From Apostichopus japonicus (Eukaryota; Echinodermata; Holothuroidea; Aspidochirotida; Stichopodidae), in assembly GCF_037975245.1 (NCBI RefSeq), contig NC_092567.1, positions 16,299,876 through 16,363,875 of the forward strand: DNA of 64,000 bases, written 5' to 3'. The notes under the pieces are model-generated. The model was not told where the DNA came from. It saw nothing but the letters and a program-made list of their open reading frames with translations, and ran no database searches. This document shows, in pieces, positions 12,118-27,100 of this stretch (position 1 is its first letter; each line of letters begins with the position of its first letter). Position numbers and translations under genes: made by a program.

Positions 12118-15100
12118 TTACGCATCTCCCTGTCCGAGGGACTTGATCTCGGCAGCCAAGACATTTGTGATGTGAACGGCCTTCTTGGCTTCCTCTCCTC
12201 CGATGTTCTTCAGCGCGATTTCAGCTGCCTCTCTCACCGTTGAGATGAAATCATTCCTCCTGCGAATGACAAAATAAGGACCGCTTGCGAATGACAAAGA
12301 TTCAAAACCACTTCAAAAATAATGCAGAAAATTATCTTAAAATGTCTTTTTAAAGTTTTTTAAAATACATTTAAAACTACATAATTTTTCTCTAAGATTT
12401 CTTAAAGGTAAACCAATCAAAGGTAACCAAAGGTAAACCAATCAATTGGCCCCAAATTTTTAGAAATTTTAAACTTTTAAACTTTTCACAACACTTTTTC
12501 CTGGAAGTTCTGACCATCAGAGTGGTTCTCCAACATTAAAAAGTGTTAAATTAGATTCGCAAATGTCGCAAAGTGTGAAGATGTGTGACCATTATTTGAT
12601 TATCTAGCTCATCTGGGGATAATATATATATATGCCCTTAAAAACTGGCTTGACTTAATATATATACATGACTAGGTGACCATTTAACAATCTACAGTAC
12701 TAATTCTTCTGCTTACATCGACAAAGTCATTTAGCCAAACTTACCAGGTTTATTTAATCGAAAGTGGTAGAATCCATTCGACTCCTAACATTTTGATGCC
12801 CCGAGACATGCTCAACGACGTATTATTTTCTCACTAAATGGGAGTCGACTAAAACTTCACCTTTCAATCTTAGGAAACATCATGGCCTAACGATGCCTAG
12901 TGGTGTAGCTAATACTTACCAGATGTTGACCAGTTTATCTACGGCGGCTGTCGCTTTCATATGTCCCAGGGCTAGGCATCCACTTTGTCGGACCAGCCGG
13001 TCTCTATCCGATAACAGGTTCATCAGGACTTTTATCACTCTCTTGTTATTCTGATCGTCGACAGATCTGGCCAACGAGATGGCAGCCACGGCTCTCACGT
13101 TTGCCTCCGTATCGACGCAGAGATCGAGAAGGGCTTCGATGACCGAGGAACTCTTGAATTTACCTGATGGTCGAAAGATTCAAGGAACAAGTTTGAGAGA
13201 TGTCATTAAAGGCACATCCGGATAACCCTTGAAATTCACCTGATGGTGAAAGGACCAACTGAGTTCCTTAATGTCAAGCACAGCCAACAGATTGCTACTG
13301 AATAGAGGGATATGTAAAAGATAGGGGGCCTGACATTCTGCATCAGCTTTCCAAAATCAGCGAAACAGAACTTCGGTCCGTCAAACTATGTCTAGTTTTT
13401 TGGTCTTTGAGGTACACTCACAGATGGGCTATTTAGGTCAAATGAGCAAATGTTGAGGCAAAACTCACTTATGAATCATCCAAGTCCTACATCCATGACT
13501 AATAGTTATTAAAGCTTCACTTATTTGCCCTACCCACACAAACAGTCCCGCAACTCTGTGTGAGAAATATCAAAGCTTAACATATATCCATGTGACACTT
13601 ACTCGAGTCCAACATGCCTAAGTTGTGATGCTCACACGAGTCCTACAACTTGAAGGAAAAGTATCCAAGCTCAACATACGCCTATGTTATATTCATTCAA
13701 GTTATACCTGTATGCAACTATGTCCAAGCTTAACATACCTATGTTATATTCACTCAATTTAGTCACCGCTTTAGAGACAACTATCAAGCTAATAACTGAT
13801 CTGTGTTATGCTCACTTAAGTCCCACAACTGTGAGTTGCAAACTGTATTCAAGTTTAAGATATCTATGTTAAACTCACTCAAGTCCTACAACTCATGTGT
13901 TACAAGTATCCAAGCTTAGCATATCTTTGTTATAGTCACTCAATTCCTACACCTCATGAGTAACAAGTATCCAAGCTTAGCATATCTTTGTTATTCTCAC
14001 TCAATTCCCCCTTTCCTAAGTTTTACTTACTCAGGTTTTCAATGGCATCCAGTCTGACGGTAGATTCCATGTTAAAAACTTTATGCATCGTGTAAGTCTC
14101 CAATGCTTGTTCCTGCACTCTAACTTTAAAATCAACCTTCTCTCCATCTATGGTTACAAACTCTGTTGATTAAAGAAACAAAATATAGAGATTGACATGT
14201 ATTTCTGTGTAAAGCTTCTTCAATCTCTGTAGTGTAAAGACTATTCTCTACAATGATCTAGTATGCTATGACCTCACTATGTGTAAGACAGATTGTAATG
14301 ACCTCAGTCAGTCATCTCTGCAGTGTAAAGACTCAGTACCATATATAGTCTGCTAAGCATGTCTTCTTGGGACATAGTTTACAAATAATAAATGGTTATG
14401 AGTGCAATAGTGCAAATATTTCATGAGTTGAAAGTTGGAATGTTCCATTCAACTCGGCTGTGCCTCGTTGAATGGAACAAATTACATCTTTCAACGCATG
14501 AAATATTTGCACTATTGCACGAATGGAAACCATTCATTATTTGTTTTATACAACACCTTCAAATTTGGATATAATTGGATGTAAAATGCACTCATGCAAT
14601 AGATTGTTTTGAACAGACAGGTTTCTCTGCTCTCTTACCATTGAAAAAAGTGCTATCAAAAAAGTATAACACATGGTTCTATTTCATAGAGTGCAGTAGA
14701 GCGGATTTTGCACGCAATCGACGAGCAATTGACCAATCAAATGGCCAGAATATAATTAGGTGTTGTATAATATGCTATGACCTCACTATGTGTAAGACAG
14801 ATTGTTATGACCTCAGTACGCCTGTCAGGCTGTCACTTTCAGAGTGTGTATACTTTCAGTGCATAATGATTTTAATTAATGTCTAATTAATTGCATGGTG
14901 AATCAGACCTCAGTTACTATACAGCAGAATGCAATGCACACAATGCAAATTGGAATCAAAGTCGCACAAAAATGCTCACAAGCACGCATACAGGCGGAAT
15001 AATCTTGCAGAGTGTCACTGGCTAATTAACTAGGAGCTCAGGATTCTACTTGCAGCTAGGCCAAACTCAAAAATTGCTTTAGAAAATACGCGCAAAAGTG

Positions 15101-18100
15101 TCTTGAAACAATGAATTTGTCCTTCTTGAAACTTCTAAAATCATGTTTTCTCTTCTTCAACAATAATGAACGGCGTTATATACAGCTAGGGATAAAAATC
15201 ACTGTGCAGTTATAGTCTGCGGTGTCTGTTTCAAGTTTCACAGAACTAGATGACTGATCTGATAGTCCCCTTACTGTTGATTTTGGGCATTGCTGGAGGC
15301 CCCCATTACTTCAACATGCCTATCTATCTTACCTATTCATGAGAATTTTACATGACCTCTGTGACCTCTTAGAGCACCAGTGTTATCTCAGCATTACCAT
15401 GACAGCAATCAGAGCTGTTATAATTAGAATTTTAGGTTTACAGTCTTGCTCCAGGCCAAGAGCCTCTCACATGACTTTACAACTTAACCCTGGTAATTGG
15501 TAACTTGTCACACCTACACACTAAAGTGTGCACAATTCAATCAATCTCTCCTGGGGCACCACAGTGCACTACAACCACGTGTCCTCCGGGGAATTCCCAT
15601 AGGGTGCAGTCACAAACCGGCGCAAACAACTATATTTACAAGTTACCTCGCAAGTCCCCATTTATACACCTGGGTGAAGAGAGGCAATGGAGATAAAGCG
15701 CCTTGCCCAAGGACACAATGCAATGATCTGGCAAGGGCTCGATGTTTGAAACTATATCTCACCTAAGAAGGTCTTCCTATCCACTACTTGAGTTCCCTCC
15801 TCATCAACCTCCTGTGCTAGTATTGAGAGAATCCACTCTTGAGGCAGGTCCAGGTCCTTGAACTCTTCGTTGACAAACTTCTGGAAGCTCTCTCTGAATC
15901 TGTTTGATTTAGAAGAGAAAATAAATTTCAGCTGCCCACAAAGGACTCCAAACAAACTTAGAGGCTGAGCTTCCATTTACTTCAACATCAGAATGTTAAA
16001 TGTATTAAACAGTCATGCCATCACTGGGATGTCAGCTCAGCGGTTAAAGCCGGTGCCTTTCAACCATAAGGTCCCCGGTTGAGTCACTCTCAGATTAATG
16101 TATATTATCCAGTTACAGAGTTGTTGACAATTAACAATTCATAATCATGGACGTAAAATATGAATGTAAGAGACTGACTTCAGTCAGCTTGCAGCTTTAA
16201 TAAGCTAATGAGGCTTCTTTGCGAGTTCCTGCTTGCAGGAGGATCTCATATATACATACATCACATTCAAAACGTCTGCTGCTATTGATACAAGCAACAA
16301 AATATAAACATAGAAAACATGATGCACTGCTCCCAATGTTCTCATCCTATCTCATTATTCCGACAATGGCTACGAAAGCCAAAATCAGACGAAATGAAAG
16401 TGCCGATAAGATGGACGGAAAACATAAATATATATATTACAAGATTCAACTACCTTGATTTTCATCATGTCAAGCTAAGGTGAATCACACTCACAGTGTA
16501 GATGTGGGTGTGTATGTGTGGATGTAGGTGTTTTCAAACAGAATTTGGAGTCACTTCTTGACCGAACTCTAGCAGACCTGTGGGTACAGGTCATGGTGTT
16601 TTCTAACTGACAAAGTTTTGATTTTTGATTGTGATTGAGATAAAACACCATCATTTACTTTCACATTGAATTTATCTTTAACTGTCTTGTTTTAGGGGGG
16701 GAGGGGGGGGGGAGGATAATACTTACTCATTCCAAGGGACTTCGTTTCTGTCTCCAAACTGTCTCTCCCAGTAATCCTGATTCTCTTCCGTGATGGAGAC
16801 TTGTCTGTGGTGAGCATTGATGCGAGTACGCAGTGTGCTCTGGCGACTGACACCTGGACAAAACAGAGAGTAAATGATAATGAAATGAAATTAAGAGATG
16901 TTCAAGGATGATAGAGTAAAGGGAAACCTCAAGGTATGATATATATCCACTAAGAAGGAAGGATTTAGCATCCCTATAAACAGATGGAGTAGCCCAACCT
17001 ATGCGGGTCCATGTGAGCTTTACTGTCCACTCACAGTGTTGCACCCATTAATATTCAAAGGGTCACAGCTTTCCACAAACACACAGGTTTGGTAGAGGTA
17101 CAAGCTGATTGAAGGTATCATGTTCTTTTCTCCTTGGTGATTGCTGTAATAATAAACCTATGCAGGTCCAAGTGAGCTTGTCTGTCCACTCACAGTGTTG
17201 CACCATTAATACATGTTCAAAGGGTCACAGCTTTCCACAAACACGCTGGTTTTAGTAGAGGTACAACGTTGGTTGAAGGTAATTACGTTCTTTTCTCCTC
17301 TGTGATTGCTGTAATAATAAAGGTTTCCAACATTTACCAGACAATGGCACTGCTGTCAGTATAAACAGTTTTGCTTATACACTTTCACTACGAAAAATGT
17401 GACATGAAGGATCAAAGCTAAGGACTAAGTGATTTTGACTCTTGGGGGCACAATGATATCACTCACTGAAAACATGACAGCCTCTTGACATGACTCGAGA
17501 ATGATTATTATATCCCGCAGCGACAACACAATATTTAGTCGTGTCAGTGGGAGGCATCAGTAACTACCATATCTATCACAGCAAAAAAACAGTCCATGGT
17601 TAGGTTTGCTTTCATTTTCATAAACGTGTCCTTCAAGCAGAGAATTCACTCCAGTGACTTCCATTTGTCTGTTGTCTACAACCACTGTCTACATTGCGAT
17701 GTTCAATTCTTTGATAATTGATCAGCTTGAGGTGTTGTTGTACCTCCATTCATTCAAAATGTCACTTCCATACCTCCAAGCTTTGACTACTAATGTTTTG
17801 TTTTCCTTTAAAATTTATGTCTAATTTTACACTCCACAATTGGATGCATCCATAATGTGAATGTACCATAGGTACAGTATTGGTTATTTTATAAACTTCA
17901 CATCTCCTTTAGACAAACTAGTAACCCTATGTAGATGACAATTGGGTTGTCATGGCTATGTCATACATAGAGTACAACCTTAACACATGGCATGGCTTAA
18001 ATTTTGCCTGTGACATGGCCTGTTCAAGCATGTTGCATTTTGCAAAGTTGCTTATATCGTTTATCTACATATGAAGTGCGCACTCTAGTTGGATCGACAG

Positions 18101-21100
18101 GTCCAACAAGGATATCCGACAAAAAAAATTTTTTCCCCAAGAAATGATAAGGTGAGGGGGGGGGAAGCTTGCAATGGAGCGGACACCAGAGTAGGACATT
18201 GTGTAAAGGTGACAACAGATCACGCGAGACAATGAAGACTGAGAGTGCATAAGTCGTGAGAAGACATGTAAGTGAGGAAACAAAGTAAATAACTCTATGT
18301 TCACAGCCCCCGGTATTTACCTTTTTGTACAGTCGGTTGATTCAACTGTGAGAGTTTGTATTTCAAACTGCCAATGAGTTCACTGAAGGCATCATCGAAT
18401 GTTCGATCGTCTGTGAACATGATCCACTGGAGAGGTGCGAGCTGAAGACGCCTTTACGAAAAACAGAGAATGAAATAACACGTTTACAGTCAAGTGTCAA
18501 GCAAGATACGACGCACCACTGGAATTCTACCAGTCACAAACAGAAGTTCTTCAAAGTCTCAATCCAACCCTGCACTGCCATTCAACACACCCTCTAACAA
18601 AATATATACAGGAAGTTGGTTTATAGTAATGTCTGTTCACTATCATTGCACTTACAGTAATGAAAATTGTCCTAAGTTTGCATAGCTTCTTAGCTAATTA
18701 AATATAAGATACCATATGATGGATACAATCCACTTGAGAGGAAGTACATTTATAGTAATGACTGGTCACTATCGCTGCACTTAATGAAAATTGTCCTAAG
18801 TTTGCCTATTCTTAGCTAATTAAATATAAGATACCATATGGTAGATACTATCCCTTTGACATGAAGTTTGTTTATAATATGACTGTTCACTATCACTGCA
18901 CTTAATGAAAATTGTCCGAAGTTTGCATATTCTTAGCTAATTAAATCTAAGATACCATGTGGTGGATACAATCCCTTTGACATGAAGTTTGTTTATAGTA
19001 ATGACTGTTCACTTTCACTGTACTAAATGAAAATTGTCCCAAGGTTGCATAATCTTCGCTAATTTGCTCTTAGGAGTTTTTCTTCACAAAGATCTGTCGT
19101 GCAAGATATTTTGAGATGACAGTTGGGGTCGTGGCTTCTCTGACGATCTAAACTTGGCTCTACTGCATCAAAAGTACTATCATAGATGCTATTTATTTAT
19201 CATCCAAAATTATCCTCACGCAATAAGAGGACAGATTAGTCATGATGCAATCGAGACAAGTCGACTGGGTAAAATGCTCTCTGCAATTTTAGCACAAATC
19301 AATATGTTTCAATTTCTTTCTTTTTCTGGAATATTTAAAGTCAACTCTAGTGTTTCTCTAAAGTATGATGACATAGTTGATACGCTAACTGTACATAAAA
19401 TTGTACCAGAGAATGTGATCATAGTATACAGTACCCGGAGCAAGATTAAAGTCCCACGGTGCATTTAATCTCAACAGTCCTACAACTTTTTCTTTCAGTA
19501 ATATTGGTAGTAAATAATCACCCAACCACATCCATGTACTTTTTGGCCAAAAAGTTTGGCCCATTCGCAGAGATTGAACGAGTGAAAAGTTAAAACCTAA
19601 ATGAAAGGTGTCCCGTTTGTTGTAATCATTTTGGTTGAGAAGTAAGCATGCATCAGATTTAATGGGTCAATCCATGCCAAATCAACAGTGGCCTCCACGT
19701 CGACCCTCTCAGAATCGCCTGAAATTGATATGGTGTCTTGCCATATGTCTCAAAGGATGAAATTGGGCAAAAAAAAAATTTAAAAAATTTTCGTTGCTAG
19801 GATACGGCCCCGCCGAGCAACCAAATCCAGATTGCATTTTAAGAGCCCTTAATTTGTGTCAAGTTTGGAGGCATTTTTTGCATAAATGTAAAGTATTTTA
19901 TGTCTGATATTGCAGATATTGTGGAAGACATGTGGCCAGTCTTCGAATTTAGCTAATTTTGAGGAAAATTTACGGTCTCAATTTTTCGTAACAAGTAATT
20001 AAAATGGCAGAAAATGAGATAGGGGTCTTTTCTGGCCCTACTTTGAGTGTGCTCTATATTCACAAGCAGAGGCATGTTTGAGTTTTAATTTCCATAGGAT
20101 CCTTGTCCAGTGGTAATTGTACGGGAAAAGTGCCAAAAAAAAGTCAAGCGGGTCGTACGTTTTACGAACAGCGCCCTCAAACTTAAGAAATCTCACTTCT
20201 GGCCCTAATTGGGGGTCCATTTTGGGCCTGTGGGTATTTTTTTATTTTTTTTTAAATAGCATTTTTCAGGAGCGTATTGACCCTATTTTTAAAAACTCAA
20301 GTCAAAAAGTTGTGTATTTTGTGTTATCTACTCAAATTTGCGACTCGAATATTGCGAAAATCACTTCGTTCATATGTATGAAAATGCTTGCACAAGCCGA
20401 TTTGAGTAATTCAAATGACAACAACTTCTTAGCATTAGCATACAGGTGCTTAACAATTAGGAGGGTGGTCCACTAGCATAAGGACTACAAATAAACTGCA
20501 TTTTCAGGGTCATATGCCCAACGATGCCTGTGAACAGCGCCCTCAAACATCACATTTTACCAATATTTTGGGCTATTTTGGGCATTTCAAGGTCAAATTT
20601 GGTCACAATTGAAAGTTTTATTTTCGGTTTTTAATACAAAATTAGTAAGATATGTATAGTTATGATGCACAGAATGAGCTAAAACATCTTTTATATTAGT
20701 TATTAATGCTCTGATGAGCAGCTTAAAGTGGCGTATATGAGAGTTACATCAGCTCTACAGAAACATGCTTGCGAGGGCAAACAGTGGTAACATTGTATAT
20801 TCATTCAAAGAGATGTTAAACAATATTAAAAATTATTGAAATGTATTTATTAGAAGTGTTCTGTCTAGTACTCTTTGACTCCCTCTCACCCCCACCCCCC
20901 CCCCCCCCGAACACCCTCCCCATAGTGCACTATGCAGATTTGTATACATACAGTATGTGACTGACTTTTACTGCATAGAGACTGCATAAACATGCATATA
21001 CTGAATGTTTTGGTATGGTAATCTTCTGCTTAAAATTGTCTGTATGCATGTAACCCACCCCTCCCACCCACATCCTCTACCCAACCCTATATCAGAATAG

Positions 21101-24100
21101 AAAATGAATGTGAACCAGTGCGTACAGTGTGCACTATATATGTGTGTACATGTTCTGTACAGTGTTATTTTACACCAAGTACTATTTAAATACACACTGT
21201 CCAAAATCATGTACAGTATACACACTGTACATGTATGTACTGGTTAAAAATTCCTTTTAAAATATTAATTTAGTGAATAAGCAAATGCATACACTTCATT
21301 GCAAATATTTAAAAAGACATTGAAATATGCACAGTATGCACTATGCACTATATATGTGTGTACATGTTCAGTACAGTGTTATTTTTCACAAAGCACTTTT
21401 AAATAAACACTGTCCAAAATCATGTACAGTATACACACTGCACATTTATGTACTGGTTAAACATTCCTTATAAATTATTGAAAGTCTTTTAATTTATTGA
21501 ATTAGCAAAAGCATACACTACTGTACATTTCAAATATTTAAAATGACATTGATATATGCACAGTATTGAATGGAATGACCAGTACACAGTGTGCACTGTA
21601 CATTTAAAATGACATTGATATATGCACAGTATTGAATGGAATGACCAGTACACAGTGTGCACTGTACATTTAAAATGACATTGATATATGCACAGTATTG
21701 AATGGAATGACCAGTACACAGTGTGTACTGTACATGATTGTGGACAGTGTGTATTTATTTGCTTGGTGTAAAATAACACTGTACTGAACATGTACACACA
21801 TATATAGTGCACACTGTACGCACTGGTTCACAATATAGGGTTGGGTTGAGGATGTGGGTGGGAGGGGTGGGTTACATGCATACAGACAATTTGAAGCAGA
21901 AGATTACCATACCAAATAATTCAGTATACGTTGAATGCATGTTTATGCAGTCTCTATGCAGTAAAAGTCAGTCACATACTGTGTGTATACAAATCTGCAC
22001 AGTGCACTATGGGGAGGGTGTTGGGGGGGGGTGGGGGTGAGAGGGAGTCAAAGAGTATTAGACAGAACACTTTTAATAAATACATTTCAATAGTTTCTAA
22101 TGTTGTTTAACATCTCCTTGAATGAAGATACATGTTACCACTGTTTGCACTCGCAAGCATGTTTCTGTAGAGCTGATGTTTCTCATACGCTACTTTAAGC
22201 TGCTCATCAGAGCATTAATAACTAATATAAAAGATGTTTTAGCTCATTCTTTGCATCATAACTATACATATCTTACTAGTTTTGTATTAAAAACCGAAAA
22301 AAAACCTTTTAATTGTGACCAAATTTGACCTTGAAATGCCCAAAATAGCCCAAAATATTGGTAAAATGTGATGTTTGAGGGCGCTGTTCACAGGCATCGT
22401 TGGGCATATGACCCTGAAAATGCAGTTTATTTGTAGTCCTTATGCTAGTGGACCACCCTCCTAATTGTTAAGCACCTGTATGCTAATGCTAAGAAGTTGT
22501 TGTCATTTGAATTACTCAAATCGGCTTGTGCAAGCATTTTCATACATATGAACGAAGTGATTTTCGCAATATTCGAGTCGCAAATTTGAGTAGATAACAC
22601 AAAATACACAACTTTTTGACTTGAGTTTTTAAAAATAGGGTCAATACGCTCCTGAAAAATGCTATTTAAAAAAAAATAAAAAAATACCCACAGGCCCAAA
22701 ATGGACCCCCAATTAGGGCCAGAAGTGAGATTTCTTAAGTTTGAGGGCGCTGTTCGTAAAACGTACGACCCGCTTGACTTTGTTTTGGCACTTTTCCCGT
22801 ACAACTACCACTGGACAAGGATCCTATGGAAATTAAAACTCAAACATGCCTCTGCTTGTGAATATAGAGCACATTCAAAGTAGGGCCAGAAAAGACCCCT
22901 ATCTCATTTTCTGCCATTTTAATTACTTGTTACGAAAAATTGAGACCGTAAATTTTCCTCAAAATTAGCTAAATTCGAAGACTGGCCACATGTCTTCCAC
23001 AATATCTGCAATATCAGACATAAAATACTTTACATTTATGCAAAAAATGCCTCCAAACTTGACACAAATTAAGGGCTCTTAAAATGCAATCTGGATTTGG
23101 TTGCTAGGCGGGGCCGTATCCTAGCAACGAAAATTTTTAAAATTTTTTTTTTGCCCAATTTCATCCTTTGAGACATATGGCAAGACACCATATCAATTTC
23201 AGGCGATTCTGAGAGGGTCGACGTGGAATCGACCCAAAAATCTGTTGATTTGGCATGGATTGACCCTAATGTTCTCCTCCGGAACAAAGCAATTTCAAAG
23301 AAAGGGACTCCTTTGTTTTGGACTGAATTTTTCATTCACTCATCTCCTGAGAATGGGCCAAATTTGGACAAGTGCATTGTCATGACTTTTTGATGATTTA
23401 CTATACAATAGAAGCCTATACCAGAAATGGTTGAAGCGTGAAGGATGGGATAAGCTTGCATTGATAATGGAATACTAAGAGGGGCTTTTTTTATAGCAAG
23501 AGCCTCTTAGTGATATTCTACTCACATGCCAAAATCCATCCCGGAACTGAGCTCGTCAAATGGTTTTAGACCGCAGGGAAATATTGGCTTACTGGAGACA
23601 TACGCCAGGGCGAGTTCATCCTTACAGTACCTCGAAGCAAGAGAAGTTGGACTCAAAATGGCCAGGAAGAGCTAATGGGATGAATCGAGAGATATTAAAG
23701 AAAATGAATTTATAACTGTCAATCAATTTTCTGTGATTCCGAAATATTTTTTAAATGCTATTTATTTACCATCATTCCATAAATCTACAGAAAATTAAGA
23801 TTCATTTCAAATAGGAAAGAAACAATTTTAGAAAGTTTTGAAAAATTCAAAATGTCTGTCTGACTGATCACCTAATGGAATTGATTAATATAACAATTAA
23901 AGCCCCCAAATTAACATTTACTTTGAGTGTCTAAATTTGGTTTAAATACATTTTGCATTCTTATTTTGGTGTATAAACTGTAATACTTGGCAAGTTTTGT
24001 AAAAAGTTTTGACCAACAGCAAAACAGCTCTTCTTCAACATTTACATTTTTAACTACCATACTGTAAATTACCTCAGAAAAGGAAAAAAAGATAAATTGG

Positions 24101-27100
24101 TATTGACATGAAATCATCACTTCGGGAGATACTCATGTAATGAAAACAAATCTTTTGGCATACAGTATATTGTAAATGCAGTAGGTCAATGGTCCACCCA
24201 AACAGGAGTTTTTATAGGCCTAAATTAGCTCTTCTTCTATTCTACTCATCTCTCCTATATAATACAAGTTAATATACTTTATTGATGCTGTTTTCCTTCA
24301 GTTTTTTCTTATTTAGTTTGCTACATATTTTTGGACAATCTAATGGGGACTTGTAGCCAAACTGTAAGACCTAATTGTTTTGAGGGATGTCCAGGAAACC
24401 CCCCTCTACCCCCCCCCCCAAAAAAAGCCCCTTGTAGGCATACTATACCTTTGCATCGATAATAGCCTGTCCAATCTTACTGAGGAATTCTGCTCCAGCT
24501 GACAAATCAGACTCGTCCACCCAGACGGTAACCCCAGTATCTTCTAGAGCAGCTGGAAGATTTAGAAAAGATCAGTTTAATACACACACAGTACACTACA
24601 CTGTATGTCTCAATAGGAGAAGATGCATGCTAATCTTAATGTACATTTCATGTTTCATTTCATTTCATTTATTTGTTTCTCCTTGTTACAGGGTATGACA
24701 GGTTTAACAGTTAATGGTCACTAACATGAATGTAATTACAATGTGGAAGGTAACCCCGATATCTTCTAGTGCAGCTGGAAGATGTGCCCAGAGAAAAGAT
24801 CAGTTTAATACACACACACACACACACACAGAGAGTACACTACACTGTACAGTATGTCTTAATAGGAGAAGATGCATGCTAATCTTAATGTACATTTCAT
24901 TTATCAATTCATTTCATTTATTGGTCATCCTTGTTAACAGTAAATAGTTTACTAACATTAATGTAATTACAAGAAGGAAGGAAGTGGGCTAGAAACCCTT
25001 GCCAGGCTTAACGAGTAGTGCCACACCTCCATGCAAAGGAAAATATATCACAAGCCAAAACAAAAACCAAACGCTCCCCCAACCTTACACTCCCTCCAGA
25101 GGGGAAAAAAATTATCGTAATATACAGTACTGTATTGAGGAAAAAAGGAAAAAAGTCAACAGAAATGAGGCACCTATCTAACAGCAGAGAACATTGAAAG
25201 GAGTACTGTAGTCCTAAAAGCAATTACTGTACTTAAATAGAATGAGCTGAGATTCTTTAAAGTGAATGTGCTGGAACAATATTTTTCAGAGTACTAGGCA
25301 AAGAATTACAACAAGTTATAGCAATATACAGTAGCATGATAAGGTAAACTACAGTATATGGGCAATTCCACGGTTACTCACGTTACATTTTTGAAGACTT
25401 TGGCTTACAAATGGTCTGATAGCTCCACCATTCATTAATTTGAATGACTGCTCTCTATGCATTGATTGGGTAACAAATTTACCTGAACATTGGTAAAAAC
25501 ACAATTTGATTATCTTGTTTCTTGTAGGATATAGGTACATGAAAGTGTCGGTTACTCACGTTACATTTGAAAATCACCCTGACGCCAAAAATAAACTTCA
25601 TTCAAAAAGTGTCCTCATACTGGATATATTTGAAGAAAATGAATTCATGTTTTTTGGACCTTAGGTGATGATACAAATACTGAACACAATCAAAATCACA
25701 TCTGGTTTCCTGTCTCGGTGAAAATGAGGCATTCACCGGTTACTCACGTTACGGTTACTCACGTTACAGTTTGTCCACCTATACAATACATAGGGAATCA
25801 AGAGTCTGTGAGGAACTTGCTGCTAGGAAACACCCATATATCAGTGGAATTGACATTTTGAACATCTTCTCCAGTGTAATTCAATAATATTACAATCTAA
25901 AAGAGATATATACCATGTCCTTTTGAGATAATGCATGAATCATATCTTCACAAATCGGCAGCAAATTCTGGACATTGTAGTTAAGTTTTATTTGAGGACT
26001 AGCAGTGTGTCAAACTTTAATGTACCCAGATATAATACTCAGGGAACTAAATGTTTCTGGGGAAGTAACAGGCCAACTGAACAAGAACCATGAATCAATA
26101 AGAAATTGGTAACATATGATATGGTATATATAGGAAGAGGCTTTCTCTTCGAGAGCTGATTCATTCAGTCTTCAAAAGGCGACAGAAAATTTGAAGTGCC
26201 TACGGTTATTGGCCAAGGTTGGTGCATCAAGTTTGGTGATGAGTTTCTCCTGGGATAGAATATCTTGTCCCTTGGGTTTGGCCATTTCCAATTGGGCACA
26301 GCTGGCTGCATCACTGACACTTGTACGTCATTCTGGTCCCCATTTGCTTCTATTACACCGGGGTACAATACCCCTTCTTATTCACGGCATACCAGTCTAT
26401 ACCGAGTTCTTTACCAGCATTGCCACTCCCTGAGCAGGTTGCATTTTTCTGTGGCCTCCCTATCTCCTGAGGGGGGGGTATTCCTTTCAGCAGAGCTGTT
26501 GCCATAATCTGTAATGGTGAAGGAGATGACATCCTTGTTCTGTACCTGGCAAGTGATGTTTACTGGCCATTCCAACGATTTGCTTGGTATTCTCAAATAC
26601 AGATTTAAGACCGAGGTCGCTGTTTCTCGCCTCAATTTCAGCTTGCAGAAATTCTGGAGAAGCATTGTGTAAACTATTTACAGCATACATAAAGTTCTCA
26701 TGATATCTGCACATGCATACGTTATGTGGTAGCTTGTTGCTTAACAGGACATGTTTTGGTTGCAATTCGGCAAATTTGCTCTTGCCGACCTTGATGTTGG
26801 GATAGTCCTCCCGGAATAGGACGAAAGTTTCCATGATGGATGACGTCAAATGTCTCATTTGCTTCTTTATTGTGCCCCCTTATTTTGGCCAGATGTTGAC
26901 CACATCCTTCCTGCCTGGCGCCTGCCGACTGATGTCATCTCACTGTTAAAACTGCTGGATAACTTCAACAGTTTCATCATGGCGTAGCAGCAGTTGTTAG
27001 TTGATGGGTGAATGTAGTCGCCTAGCTCAGACCTGCAGAGATTAAGACAAACAGCTTTCCGGCAATGTGGTGTTTTGGGCAATCTGTCGCGTACTCTTGC

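Noticed and set aside
16025-16100. tRNA gene
   Set aside because: A and B boxes are present but no cloverleaf forms and the sequence continues into a repeated SINE body.
20117-22804. Two identical 119-codon frames on opposite strands
   Set aside because: They are the same sequence read in the two arms of the inverted repeat, with no family motif or start context; chance frames in a fold-back element.
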